Source: Marsupella aquatica
Taxonomy: Eukaryota > Marchantiophyta
NCBI GenBank assembly: GCA_973895155.1
Contig: OZ316896.1
Coordinates: 16,430,001-16,494,000 of the forward strand
Direction: 5' to 3'
DNA length: 64,000 nucleotides
Positions 45,634 through 56,741 of the stretch are shown here, one piece after another. Both the position numbers and the translations under genes were made by a program. Each line of letters starts with the position of its first letter. Position 1 is the first letter of the stretch. The notes beneath the pieces were generated by a model. The model ran no database searches. It had not been told where the DNA came from and saw only the letters and a list, made by a program, of their open reading frames with translations.

Positions 45634-45996
45634 TAGACAGGCTTATACAATTGCATATTCTAAGTACATGGAGGGGACACATGCAAGTTTCATGAAGGAA
45701 ATATCATAGACGCTAAACACACTCACTATCAAGTCCGCTCTGTGCTGGCGCCCGACCTGCTCACGTATCATCTGCTCACTGCAGGCAGCAACATCATAAC
45801 AGACTTGCAATAATCAGTGAAGTGCTTGGTCGTTGACCAGTCAATGGTACAACGTACATCATACACTGCCATACATCTCCACATGCAAAACCAAGACATT
45901 TGGAGGATGAAAAGGAGTAATGTCTTGTAGACAAAAAATAACACACAAAAGTTTATTTCAAAAATGTAACCGTCTAGCATATAGACAGTTGAGACC
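45634..45996 (-). other. CACTA spacer between transposase and BRCT genes
   Basis: No coding frame is supported. It presumably holds the transposase promoter and 5' untranslated region, and the 3' untranslated region of the BRCT gene. Confidence 0.5.
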
Positions 45997-46923
45997 TTAT
46001 TCATAATCATTAGGGCTAACAGAATCATACGCACTATCAGAAAACTCTTCATCCGTGGTCTGGAACTCATAAGTAACATATTTTGGGTCGTCATAGGGAA
46101 TGAATGGCTTTGCTGGCCATATTTCATATAAATCATATTTATGCTCATCTAATCGCATATTTGTTGAAAGTGACTGCCTGACCCATTCAGGGCAGACCAC
46201 ACGCAGCCCATGTGTGATGAGCCATCGTACTGTGGACTTTCCATACTCTCGGCATACCTTAGAATATGAATGAGCAATGAGATGGGTGGTCTCATTAGTG
46301 AGCTTCTCAATCACTGTACCACCTCTTCTACTGATCTCCCTCTTGAAACGACAGACCCTATATGGCTTGATAGACTTGTCAAGTATAACAGCCCTCACAC
46401 CTCTGAACATGGTACGGTCTGGGATGGGTTCTGTCTCATATGGGATAATGTTGTTGTATACTTTTGTGATCTGGTCAATAGACGGAACCCTACTCCCACC
46501 TCTCCCTGCAATTCTACGAGCCTTGTGCCAATCTCGACTGTCTTTCATCATTTGGATGCTATTGTACTTGCTCTCAAACAAATTGTAATCATCAGGATCT
46601 TGGACACTCCCTTTTCTAAGGGAGTCAGACATCCATTCTGCTGAAAGTATTTTGACATGCCTCAAGAAGACTTTGTCATAGAAAACCGACCAAGATGCCA
46701 TTTTCAGACAATGTTCCCATGTTTCTGCAATAATATGGGTGACTTCAGTGTCCTGTAGTTGAGATTGTGTCTCTGTACCGTGACACTCAATGAGTTTTCT
46801 CCTAAGGATATCCAATCTTGCACTCTGAATACCTGGGACAAAAAAGACTCTGACCCCTTGGAAGATGGGAGCACACTGGGAAGTTGGAAGGGGGACAAGT
46901 TCACGCTTCCGTTTGGAAGGCAT
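45997..46923 (-). CDS. Tandem-BRCT protein carried by the CACTA element
   Basis: 308 residues from the Met of MPSKRKREL; the frame is open 24 bp further, but TTATTACAG just upstream looks like a splice acceptor, which favours this start. In the longer frame (316 aa), BRCT1 spans about 28-125 (FQGVRVFFVPGIQ, EVTHIIA, LSAEWMSDSLRKG). BRCT2 spans about 180-275 (FRGVRAVIL, ISRRGGTVIEKL, THLIAH, VCPEWVRQSL). A basic KRKR near the start could be a nuclear signal, and the tail is acidic. BRCT domains bind phosphoproteins or DNA ends in repair. The first domain most resembles that of DNA polymerase lambda, but no polymerase domain follows. It lies between the transposase gene and the PHD gene, same strand. 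A role in repairing excision sites is inference. Confidence 0.85.
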   Translation of the reverse strand: MPSKRKRELVPLPTSQCAPIFQGVRVFFVPGIQSARLDILRRKLIECHGTETQSQLQDTEVTHIIAETWEHCLKMASWSVFYDKVFLRHVKILSAEWMSDSLRKGSVQDPDDYNLFESKYNSIQMMKDSRDWHKARRIAGRGGSRVPSIDQITKVYNNIIPYETEPIPDRTMFRGVRAVILDKSIKPYRVCRFKREISRRGGTVIEKLTNETTHLIAHSYSKVCREYGKSTVRWLITHGLRVVCPEWVRQSLSTNMRLDEHKYDLYEIWPAKPFIPYDDPKYVTYEFQTTDEEFSDSAYDSVSPNDYE

Positions 46924-47826
46924 GATGCCTCCTGTAATAAAAGCCAATAGAGAAATACCAGTGCCCGCGTTGCCTGTCCCTCAATGCTTCAGCCCAATGC
47001 TCTCTGATGACACAAAGTGCACTCTAGCTCCCTGATTGTGGCACACATGACAAGATCGAAAGTCAATACATGCAGTAAATCCCAGCACGGAGTTATAGGA
47101 CAAACCATATACTCTTCAGTCAAATTATTTTCACCATGTGTTCATGTAATTACATTGATGAAAGTAGAGCGACAGCCTACTTCAATATACACATAGCATA
47201 CATGTGGCCCTTTATATTGTCTTGTCTGCATATAGCCTAAATTCACATTCGAATACCTGTATCTTACGTGATAGTAGTGGGGACTGAGAATGATATCATT
47301 CAACTGCTCAATTTCCAGTCACATCTGTAATTGTACAAATGTATGGGTCAGGCACACGACTTAAGATGACCTTTGTTAAGAGCAGAAACAAATACATAAT
47401 TTGAGCTATATATGTATTTTTATACTCCAATGCATGCATGTTGTTTTACTCCAGGCAACAGTCTGCTTGGAATCTTTAGTCTTTCACAGTTATGGTCTCT
47501 TGCCATACACATGATTCACTCAAAGTGGAAAAAACACAGACATCCTTGTGCAGGCCCTAACTTTGAAATTGCAATTAACTTAATCAGTCTTCAAAAAATA
47601 AGTTAACTTAGTTAGTTTTGGAGGTGTCATCGTGTACGAAAGTATAAGGACAGAACCATGTATGGCTGAACTGAAAAAGCAAGATCCAAATTTACTATGC
47701 AGTCACAAAGTCGATCGATAGCTCATTGTAGCGGGGTGTGTCTGAGCTATGGTTGACAGCGCAGTGAGGTGCCCACTTCATTAAAAAGTCCAAAATGTGA
47801 GATGTGCAATGTTGGATTCATTTAGC
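46924..47826. other. CACTA spacer, no gene seen
   Basis: A/T-rich DNA between the two cargo genes. It should hold the BRCT promoter and 5' exon and the 3' untranslated region of the PHD gene. No domain is recognised. Confidence 0.5.
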
Positions 47827-48549
47827 TCAGCCTGTTGGTGCTGATCCACTTGTTTTGTTGCTGGCGCTGGAGGTGTCATCCAGCAATAGCCAAGTCAAGT
47901 GGTCTCTCGCAGGGGTCTGCAAATGAGGGTCAATCGTATGGAGGTGGCAATACAAAAACCACCTATCAACCCCGTGTGCAGAGTGGGAATAAATTTGGCG
48001 GTCACATGCATACCCTTCTGCCTGAAGGGCTAGTAAACACTCATGGTGCCAGGCTGTGGGACATCTGGGACAATGGACCATGTCTATCCAGTAGTCATCA
48101 TCAGGCTCCCCACAAGCAGGACAAATATGTAGTGGGCAAAGGGAGTTATCATAGGGCAGGCATGTCAAACAAAAAAAACGAACACAAAACCTGTCAGGAC
48201 ATTTCCGCAGCTCTGGTTGATCCCCCTCAACAGTGCCGTTTGTGCCACATTGAGCACACTTGCTGATATTAGTGGCACAATCAAAGCAAGTCCAAGCACC
48301 CCGATGGTCCCCCCGGAGCCCAACCCCAGGGCATGCATTTTGTGGTGCATAAGTGGACCAGGAATTGACATGGAATTGTCTCAGGCAGGGGCCATCACAC
48401 ATGACCAGGTCACCTCCATCGTCACAAATGGCACAGACATGAGCGGCTTTCTGATGAATTTGTGCATTGGACCAATGATGATGTCTACTCATGGAATCGT
48501 GCCTCACCTGTGATCCGCCTCTGTGTGCTGACCGTTTTGGACAAGCCAT
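47827..48549 (-). CDS. Multi-PHD-finger protein carried by the CACTA element, EDM2-like
   Basis: 240 residues from MACPKRSAH (48549); an upstream in-frame Met at 48576 is possible. The first finger is CAICDDGGDLVMCDGPCLRQFH. A Cys-rich second module follows (CFDCATNISKCAQC, then CPDRFCVRFFCLTC), then CPLHICPACGEPDD and CPRCPTAWHHEC, ending in YCHLHTIDP. The order of a PHD, a second Cys-rich finger and a CPLHxCxxCGE finger is that of plant EDM2 and related proteins. EDM2 reads histone H3 marks and influences transposon silencing and polyadenylation at intronic heterochromatin. The methyltransferase-like and other C-terminal parts of EDM2 are absent, so this is a reader-only form. Intronless over this span. 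Function in the element is inferred. Confidence 0.85.
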   Translation of the reverse strand: MACPKRSAHRGGSQVRHDSMSRHHHWSNAQIHQKAAHVCAICDDGGDLVMCDGPCLRQFHVNSWSTYAPQNACPGVGLRGDHRGAWTCFDCATNISKCAQCGTNGTVEGDQPELRKCPDRFCVRFFCLTCLPYDNSLCPLHICPACGEPDDDYWIDMVHCPRCPTAWHHECLLALQAEGYACDRQIYSHSAHGVDRWFLYCHLHTIDPHLQTPARDHLTWLLLDDTSSASNKTSGSAPTG

Positions 48550-51381
48550 GACTTCTACCTTGATAGAAAACAACACAATATATGGCCAGAGTCAGTGACG
48601 TAGTGAAGCATGCAAAGAATGAGAAACTAAAACTATGAATTAATACCAAAGATTTGAGAAACTGTAATTTCAAGTTCTAAATTCAAGACGGGTTGTGTGC
48701 ATGGAGGAAATTTTAAGTTTAGGACTCTGAGATTGTACACAGGCAATTACTGAACGATTTCTGCCATTAAAGGTGGGCAATTGTTGGGCTAGCATTTTCA
48801 CACATTAATTTTTATAAATTTTTGGGGCCACGAAAATAAGGGGAACCAGTAGAAGAATTCAAAAGTCCACAGCAGGACATTGCTCAGCACAGCAAGAAGG
48901 CCAGTAGAATACAATCGACACCCCATACATAAAATCCAATCAAATAACCCAAATCCAGTCTACACTTCCATAGTGAAATCCTGGCTTGACCCTGGCCCCG
49001 ACCTGAGATTGCTATAGTGATGGGCATGCATAAGAGAGGAAGAGATTTCTGTACATACTTGAGGATAAGCAGCACAAACGCTCGACCCTGAGACCACCAG
49101 TGAAGACAAAGCAATGACAATGTAGAGGGCTCTGAGTGATTACAGACCTCAGGAGTTGACAAAACCCTGGAATGATTTCTTTGTGCCTAGCTTGGCAAAA
49201 GAGAAAGCTCTCAAACGGGTGGAAAAATGATCTGCAAGTGCCACAGATAGAGTGTGGCTCATCAGTTCTGTGGCTCATTAGTTGTTCGTGGAGGAGTACA
49301 TTATAGAGTATCACATTTGACTAATGTCCTGTACATTGAATACATACAGTGGCAAAGTAGTCAATGGAAGAGTGACCTGCTCCCTTTGCGTTCTTCCTGT
49401 TGCCGAAACATGAATGTAGAGGTAGAATTGCATGCAGGAAAATTTGAAGTTTAGGGCTATGACATCCATGCTTTGTGCAACCTCTAATCCGAAAGCCTCC
49501 AAAGACACAAGTGAAGCATGTAGGCGCACGTAATAACTTCTAATTTAGTCATTGACAGTACAAGAGTATACTCTAAAGTCTGCGATTCTGAAAGTACAAG
49601 CATTGCAGGCGCGCAGGTCTGAAAAGTTGTTGCAAGACACAAATAAGCACTAAGCGACTAAGGACAGGACCGTTGAGTTGAAATCACAGCTCAGCAAAGG
49701 CAAAGAAAAACCCCCCGCACCCCACCTTAGTTCTGCACAACACTTCTGCACACTAGAATACTAGTGTATAAGATTAGAGCAATTCAAGCCGAAGCAGAAT
49801 GAAAGTGCCAACAATATACTGTGATCCCATCTACATTTCCATAGTGAAATCCAAGTTCGACGCCGACCCCGACATGAGATTGCTATAGTGATGGGCATGC
49901 ATAAGAGAGGGAGAGATGATGACACGTACTTGAGGATCGCGAGAGAGAGAAATTTGCAACAGAGAGTGGACACAATGGAAGAGCGAGACACGATGGAAGA
50001 GCGAGACCGAGAGAGAGGGCGAGAGAGAGTGAGGTGAGAATTCAGCAAGAGAGGTCTCGAATAGGGACAACCTTCTATATATGAACCATAGTTTTTGCTG
50101 TCATTAATTTTCCAGAGTTAAGATGAACAAACAGAGTACAAACAGAGCACAATGAAGCACCACAGTGCGTCGCACGGGACCTCTCACCTCTGCCTGAACA
50201 CCAGCCGCACCCAACGCCACACCAGAGATCAGCGGTCTTGAAAACAAGTTGACACCCTAAACCCGACACTTCCAATATCGCCCGCTCCAATGTCGCAGTG
50301 CGTTTTTGTTCTAGCTCGTTCTCCTCTTGACCGAAGAACAACCCAACAAGCAAATGGCGGAAGATGGACGCACTTAGCACCTGGGTGAATGTGGTCACGT
50401 TGCGCTTCAAGTGTGGCCCTAAACCCTTCCTCCTCCCTTCAATCACAGAGAGTCTTCGACCGCAAGAGCAAGAAGCACTTCCTCTCCTCTCATCTCCCAA
50501 TGCTATGCAAGGCAAAGAGGTAAAGAATTACAAAGCTAATGGAGGAAGACGGACCCCCGCACCACAAACTTGGCGTCCGACCCTAAAATTTCCCGCAATG
50601 CCCCCGCAATGCCTTCAGGGAGCACTCGCAAACGCACCCAGCACCCGATTGAATGTGGTCAGGTCGCTTCAAGTGTGGTGTCAAACCCTTTCTCCTCCCT
50701 GAAATCACAGAGAGCCCGACTCACTGCACACTAAGAATCCCATTGTTTCTCCATAAACCTTCGTTCCCTCCTTGATTGATTGACTATCGATCGCCCCTCT
50801 CAATGAGTCGCCTCATTCGCTCCACCTCCCCTCCCCTTTGTAAACCCTCTTTGCGGACGAAGACCCTACATTTGCTCCCGCGCACAAGGGTGGAGAGTAC
50901 TAAGGTTCTCAGCCAGTGACATGTAAGGGGCTCATGTAAGGGGGTACTGCACAACGGTGGAGAGTACTAAGGTACTCAGCCAGTGACATGTAAGGGGCTC
51001 ATGTAAGGGGGTACCTCTACTATTTGAAGCTTTCTCACATAAAAAGCTTGAATGTTTGGCAATTGGTGAGTAGCACTCACTCACATAAGAACCCTAAACT
51101 AAGACAATCAACTTAGATAGTGGACCTGCCATTTTCCTTATGATGGGATGTTGTAATTAAGTGGTATCCCCCATCCAACTTCAAAGGTGCATGGACAACC
51201 TTGAACCATGAACAATGTCCCTTGCACCTTGAAGAATGAGTGATTGAAAAGAGTAGGTAAAGTCAACATCGCAAAGGAGTCGCAACAAATGAGTGGAAAC
51301 TTTGTGGAAGTGATACTTAAGACATATGTAGTGATAACACCCTAAACTTCCATAACCTTGTCACAGTAGTCAATAGTGGTT
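48550..51381. other. CACTA right arm, noncoding, with internal duplications
   Basis: No supported gene in 2.8 kb. Three duplications are visible. A block of about 110 bp at 48958-49067 recurs at 49829-49937 (TCCATAGTGAAATCC, then GATTGCTATAGTGATGGGC). An 86-bp block at 50367-50452 recurs at 50632-50717 (GAATGTGGTCA, CTTCAAGTGTGG, AATCACAGAGAG). A 67-bp unit is tandem at 50889-51015. The arm may hold the promoter of the PHD gene and transposase-binding sites. Confidence 0.6.
50889..51015. repeat. 67-bp tandem duplication in CACTA right arm
   Basis: Two nearly identical units starting GGTGGAGAGTACTAAGG, each containing GACATGTAAGGGGCTCATG. Confidence 0.9.
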
Positions 51382-51412
51382 TGGTAAAAAATAGGGGGTA
51401 TTTCTACTAGTG
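51382..51412 (-). repeat. CACTA right terminal inverted repeat (31 bp)
   Basis: Ends ATTTCTACTAGTG and is an exact reverse complement of the left end. CCG follows directly. Confidence 0.97.
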
Positions 51413-52150
51413 CCGGTTTGCGCTAGTGGAGAGGAGAAACTGGTTGATTATGGTTACTTTTTGTGGAGATTACTTTCTCATTGTACTAATCGTGATAGGA
51501 AGTAGGAGAGTTTTCGCAGGAGTAGCACGACTGTCAATGCATGGACAACATATGAGGTAGTAAAGGAATCTAAGTGAACTAGAAAGTAGAGTCCAAAGAT
51601 CAGCCTTGGAGACGTCCAAGCACATGTAATTTGTGCTCACTTATAGTGGTTACCGTGCCTCATAATAGTTATCTCAAAGTTGTTTTATGTGTGGTGGGAT
51701 GATGGAGAAGTGACATTGTTTTGAGTTGGAATGGAGGGCTCATCCTCTCACCATGCATCGGGACCAGATCTCAATGGCAGCCTCTAGAGTCTACTTGGTT
51801 CTACCTCTCCAACATCAGGTCTCCGTGGGAACCAAATGCGGTTTGGTCACTGTTCGACTTCGGATCGGCAAGAGGGACTCCCCCCATTGCAAGCCTCAAA
51901 ACCAAAACCATCCAATGCACAATCAAAGAGCACCATGAGGTAGCTTTCTTCATTAGCTTTCCAACGAGCCCAAGAACTCTCCCAATGGAGACCTAGTCGT
52001 CAAGTTATGTTTGTTTCCGCTTCAAAACTCGAAACGATGTATCTTCGTCGATCGCGATCAGCTCGAGGTCAAACTTGAAAGGACCACTCCCCTCATATAT
52101 GCTTCTGGGGACCTGCCACCCCTGGACCAGTTGTAGTATCACACTAGGGA
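51413..52150 (+). mobile_element. LTR-retrotransposon leader, continued right of the CACTA insertion
   Basis: At 51420-51555 the sequence encodes a diverged copy of the small ORF found left of the insertion (core LVERRNWL...VTFCGDYF). Removing the transposon and one CCG would make the flanking coding frame continuous, which supports a single insertion event. Beyond 51600 I recognise no domain. Confidence 0.55.
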
Positions 52151-53749
52151 CATAAATAAACATTTAAGATCCAAAACTCGGTATTCGTTCCCATGGAAGA
52201 ACATGTAAGGAATGATTTTCTATGATTTAGCACTTATGAATGAATAAGGTAACAAAAACACAAAGGTTGAGCCTTTTACTATGGTTGCTCAGCAAGGCAT
52301 AGTTTTAAATGTCTGCTTGACATTGTAAATAAAATTAACAAATGGAAACAATTAATAAAACACAATGAAAATCCTGAGGTATGGTGAGGGAGTTAGGAAA
52401 CAACCAAGGTGACTCCTCAACATAACTTCATTTGATATGATTTAGGTGGTATATCCGCAAGAACATTTCTGGAAAGGATTACGGTACTAGGATGATTACT
52501 AAAATACCGTCAACATGTCTCAACTTTTCCTTCCAAGGTACTGAGTGGAGACTAGTAATCAATCACTTCTGTATCCAATCGTTACTTTGTGTCACGAATA
52601 AGAGACACCATCATAATCAAATTTGAAGCCATAAGTAATTGGTAAGTAACAATCTTTGCATCCCGTGCACAAGCAATGTCACGTCAAAAACTATGCATCA
52701 AGAACTAAGAAATATGTGAAACATCACCAACAAGGAATCTATTTTCACATACTCAAAAGATTTAACAATCACAATAATTTTACTTCAAGGATCCAAACTT
52801 CTCATTCATTTAGACTTGAAGGGGGAAGAATTCCTTTGTATTAAGTACTCATATGCAATGGAGTACTTGCTACAAATGGAGGTAACAAAGTTGCAATCTT
52901 GCAACTGAGCGCTCATGAAATTTCTTCACACAAAAAGTGGCAAAAACTCTACTACATATAGGCTAGCAAAAACTAAAGGGGAAAAGATATAATGAAAGGA
53001 TATGCCCTTTCATATCTTAAGGGTCATAGACTAAAGTAAAAAGTAACAAAATTGTACTATAGGAGTACCTAAGGTTCAGCGTATTGCTCTTGGAATCAAA
53101 AACTAATCAAAAGTTATCCCTAGTGTAAACTGGAGTAAAAGTGTTTTTGCACTTTTGTGATATAACTAATAAATAGTGAGTTTATTAGAATTTTAATTTC
53201 TAACATAAAAGTCAAAATGGGGTGAAACTTTCATAGGTGTAAGATTTATATACATGTTACATTCTGGCAAAATTTTAGACTTTTCTGAGGTGTCTAAGTG
53301 TCTTAATAAAATCGGTGAAAAGTGTTGTCGTATATAAAATACATTTTTCCGGAAATTTTTCTAAGTGTTGGAGGCGCCGTTACGCCTTTGCGCAATTACG
53401 TTTAAGTAAAACTAAAAATACTATAACTTCTAAACTACAAGTAGATTTTGGCTGATATTTTCAGGGTATGGTCTGCTACATAAGGGCTATCTCCTGGAAA
53501 AGTATGAGATTTTTCTAACTACTTTAACTATTTAACTAAAATTGCAGAGATCGACTGATCTTAACTATTGTCGTAGGAGAACTAATCTTATTGGAGTAGT
53601 GTTGTCTGGTCCGGTTGCTGAACTCTTGTATAGGTATTCTCTTGCATAGCTTCTTGAATTTCATCCATGTCTTGAGTGTGATGCCGATGAAAGGTAAAGA
53701 CTTCCACTGTCGTTCAAGATCCAGAACAGGAAGTTTAGGGTTTAGGGCC
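52151..53749. other. A/T-rich intergenic DNA, nothing recognised
   Basis: No supported gene, RNA or repeat signature. It could be internal sequence of the LTR element or older decayed repeat DNA. Confidence 0.4.
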
Positions 53750-54232
53750 ATAACTTTTGACTCTTAGGTCCGTTGGCCAAAAAATATGCGGCCCCATGAT
53801 CAGGCTCATGTGGGGCTTCTTGGGCCCCTATGGTGATCCATCGGAAAAATAGTTCATTTTTCCGTGATCGGCAACGGACCCAAACTATAAGTATGCGGCT
53901 TAAGTCGGCCATAACTTTTGGCCCCTAGGTCCGTTGGCCAAGAAATATGCGGCCCCATGATTGAGCTCATGTGGGGCTTCTCGGGCCCCTATGGTGATCC
54001 GTTGGAAAAATAGTTCATTTTTCCGTGATCGGCAACAGGCCCAAACTACAAGTATGCGGCTTGAGTCGGCCATAATTTTTGGCCCTTGGATCCGTTGGCC
54101 AAGAAATATGCGGCCTCATGATTGGGCTCATGTGGGGCTTCTTGGGCCCCTATGGTGATCTGTTGGAAAAATAGTTCATTTTTCCGTGATCGGCAACGGG
54201 CCCAAACTATAAGCATGCAACTTGAGTTGGTC
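53750..54232. repeat. 161-bp tandem repeat, 3 copies
   Basis: Units start at 53750, 53911 and 54072 (ATAACTTTTG...GGTCCGTTGGCCAA). Each contains ATATGCGGCC, GGGCTTCT(T/C)GGGCCCCTATGGTGATC and AATAGTTCATTTTTCCGTGATC. Spacing is exactly 161 bp. The array abuts the broken end of the copia element. Confidence 0.92.
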
Positions 54233-54236
54233 ATTG

Positions 54237-56590
54237 CTTCAATCCATACAATCCATACAAGGACTTGAGCAATCTGCAAACTAAGTTCTTTTGGCCCTTC
54301 TTCATAAAGCCTAGTGGTTGTCTCATGAAGATCAACTCTTCCAAGTTGCCATAGAGAAAAGTAGTAATAACGTCCATCTGATCCATTACCAGACCAAAAA
54401 ACACAACAAGTTAATACAAGATCCGAATTGTGGAATACTTAGCCACCGGTGAAAAGACCTCATTCTAATCCACTCCTTTCTCCTGAGTGAATCCCTTGGC
54501 AACAAGCCTTGCCTTGTAGATCTTGTCTCCACCCTCTGAAGAACTGTCCTTCAACTTATAAATCCACTTGCTGTCCACTACTTGCTGACCTCTTGGAAGC
54601 TCCACCAGCTCCCATGTCTTGTTGTCACTCAAAGATTACAACTCCCTCTGCATTGCTGCATTCCACTCATGCTTTTGCTCTGAAGCACAAGCCTCACTAT
54701 ATCGAAGAAGGCTCTCCTTCTTCCAAGATCAAAGCCATGTCATCTTCATCAGGTGCAATGTCAATATCATCTAGCTTAGATGAGTTTGTCCATTGACCAT
54801 ATCTGGTAGGAGCTCTAGTAGAACGACTAGAACTTCTTCTAGTAGATGACTCAGGCTGATCTATTGCTGCTGCTGGCTGAATTTGAGGTACCCCAACAAC
54901 AATCTTCTCCTCTTGTTCCATCACAGGAACCAGCTCCAAGCCTGGAGCTTCTCCATCTCTCCTGTCATGAACAGCATCATGACTAATCTCCCCCTCAACC
55001 CGGTTCGGGATGGGAGATTTCCCCTTGTCAGTATGGGAGTCTTGAGAACTCTCCCCCTCCTTTGATGATCTGGATTCATTAAAGAACACATCTCTACTGA
55101 CAATTAGCTTATAGGTTACTGGATCCCATAACCTATAACCCTTCACACCTTTCTGATAGCCAAGGAAAATGTACTTCTTTGACTTGGACTCCAGCTTGGA
55201 TCAAAGCTGGGAAGGTGTAAGTACATAAGCATCACATCCAAAAATCCTCAGATGTGAGTAATCTGCTGGACGCCCGTACCTCATTTCAAATGGCGTCTTG
55301 AATCCCATAGAATTGGATGGAGAAAAATTTACCAAATAAGTTGCAGTGTTGACAGCTTCAGCCCAAAACTCATATGGTAAGCATGATTGACTCAACATAC
55401 TCCTCGGGCGGTCCAATAGTGTTCGGTTGAGTCTCTTAGAAACACCATTCTGTTGAGGAGTATAACTTGTTGTGAGATGGCGGGTAATCCCCTGCTCCTT
55501 ACAATACGTTCCAAATTCACCAGAATTGTATTCACCACCGTTATATCTCACCTTATTACCAGTCTGATTCTCAACTTGGGCTTTCCACTCCTTAAAAGTG
55601 GCAAAAACATCAGACTTATTGTGTAGAAAGTATATCCACACATACCTTGAGTAATCGTCAATGAACGTGACATAGTATAACCGTCCAGAATGTGAGGGAG
55701 TAGGGGCTGGACCCCACACATCACTATGTACATACTCAAGTACCTCCTTGCTGGTGTGAGCTCCAACTCCGAAGGGTTTCCTATGCTGCTTCCCAAACAC
55801 ACAGTGCTCACAAAATTCCAACTTACAAGACTGCAAATTAGAAAGTAATCTTTTTTTCTGAAGAATAGCCAAACTTTTTTCACTCATATGACCCAAACGG
55901 AAGTGCCACAGTCGGACCGTCTCCTCATGAGATAAGGTTACATTGGCTTCATCACAGACTACACTGCCCTGCAAAACGTATAGATTGCTATGTCTCTTTC
56001 TCTTCAATACAACTTTAGTACCAGTTGAAATCTCAAGGACACCATTAGCAAAACTCCACTGATGGCCATTTGCTTCTAAAACTTCAAGTGAATGAGATTT
56101 TTCATCATGCTGGGAATATGTCTCACATTCCTCAACGTTCTCACAGCATCATCAAACATCTGAAATCTTACAGATCCAAGTCCAACAACCTGACATGGGA
56201 TTCCATTTCCCATCAACACTGACCTGTTGGAAATCGTGTAAGAAATGAAAAAATCTCTCCTAGAACAAATGTGAAAAGTACATGCACTATCTAGAATCCA
56301 GTCATCACTACCTAGATTTGACACTACGTTGAGAGTATAATCTTGGCATCATAATATGTCATCATCATCGAGTAAATCTACCTCATGCGAGCTCGATGCC
56401 GCATTAGCAGATGCAGTAGGGACGTTTACTCGACAATCCCTTTTCATGTGGCCTGGCTTGCCACAATTCCAACATGCAAGAGGCTTCCTCTCTTACAATT
56501 TCCCTCTGGATTTAGATCTCCCCCGTGATGTAGATCTAAACCTGTTCTGCCCATTCGTGCGCTGCGCTGCTGTAATACAGTACATTAGTT
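54237..56590 (-). pseudogene. Decayed Ty1/copia gag-pol fragment
   Basis: In order on the minus strand: a CCHC knuckle CWNCGKPGHMKRDC (about 56445-56490); a protease region WILDSACTFHIC (about 56265-56300); GAG-pre-integrase HFRLGHMSEKSL and integrase VWGP...FIDDYSRYVW, open from 56007 to about 55201; a variable linker; then reverse transcriptase WIYKLKDSS...KARLVAKGFTQEKG with stops, breaking off near LYGLKQ at about 54237. No LTRs are seen. Integrase lacks the catalytic Asp expected before NGGEY (Tyr is there) and has Lys where the catalytic Glu after QNGV should be. The copy is dead. Confidence 0.88.
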
Positions 56591-56741
56591 AGAAATGATA
56601 GAAAAATTATAAATTTTGAACTTTTTCTAAGTCAATGGTGCAGTATAGTTACTTTTGTAACAATTTAGATTAACTGAACACTTTACCTAATGTCATGCTA
56701 CACCGGAGACTACTTCCTATTCTGAATATTGAACGACATGC

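Larger units (their letters stand above)
38066..51412. mobile_element. Complete CACTA (En/Spm-type) DNA transposon, 13,347 bp
   Basis: Terminal inverted repeats begin CACTAGTAGAAATACC and are identical over 31 bp (38066-38096 and 51382-51412). A CCG target duplication flanks the element. The left subterminal region (38100-38410) is dense in GTCAT/ATGAC motifs, the kind of array bound by CACTA DNA-binding proteins. Inside, all on the minus strand, are a TNPA/Ptta-like gene, a TNP2-like transposase gene, a tandem-BRCT gene and a multi-PHD gene. All four frames are open after splicing, so the element may be recently active or autonomous. It is inserted in the leader region of an LTR retrotransposon. 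Confidence 0.95.
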
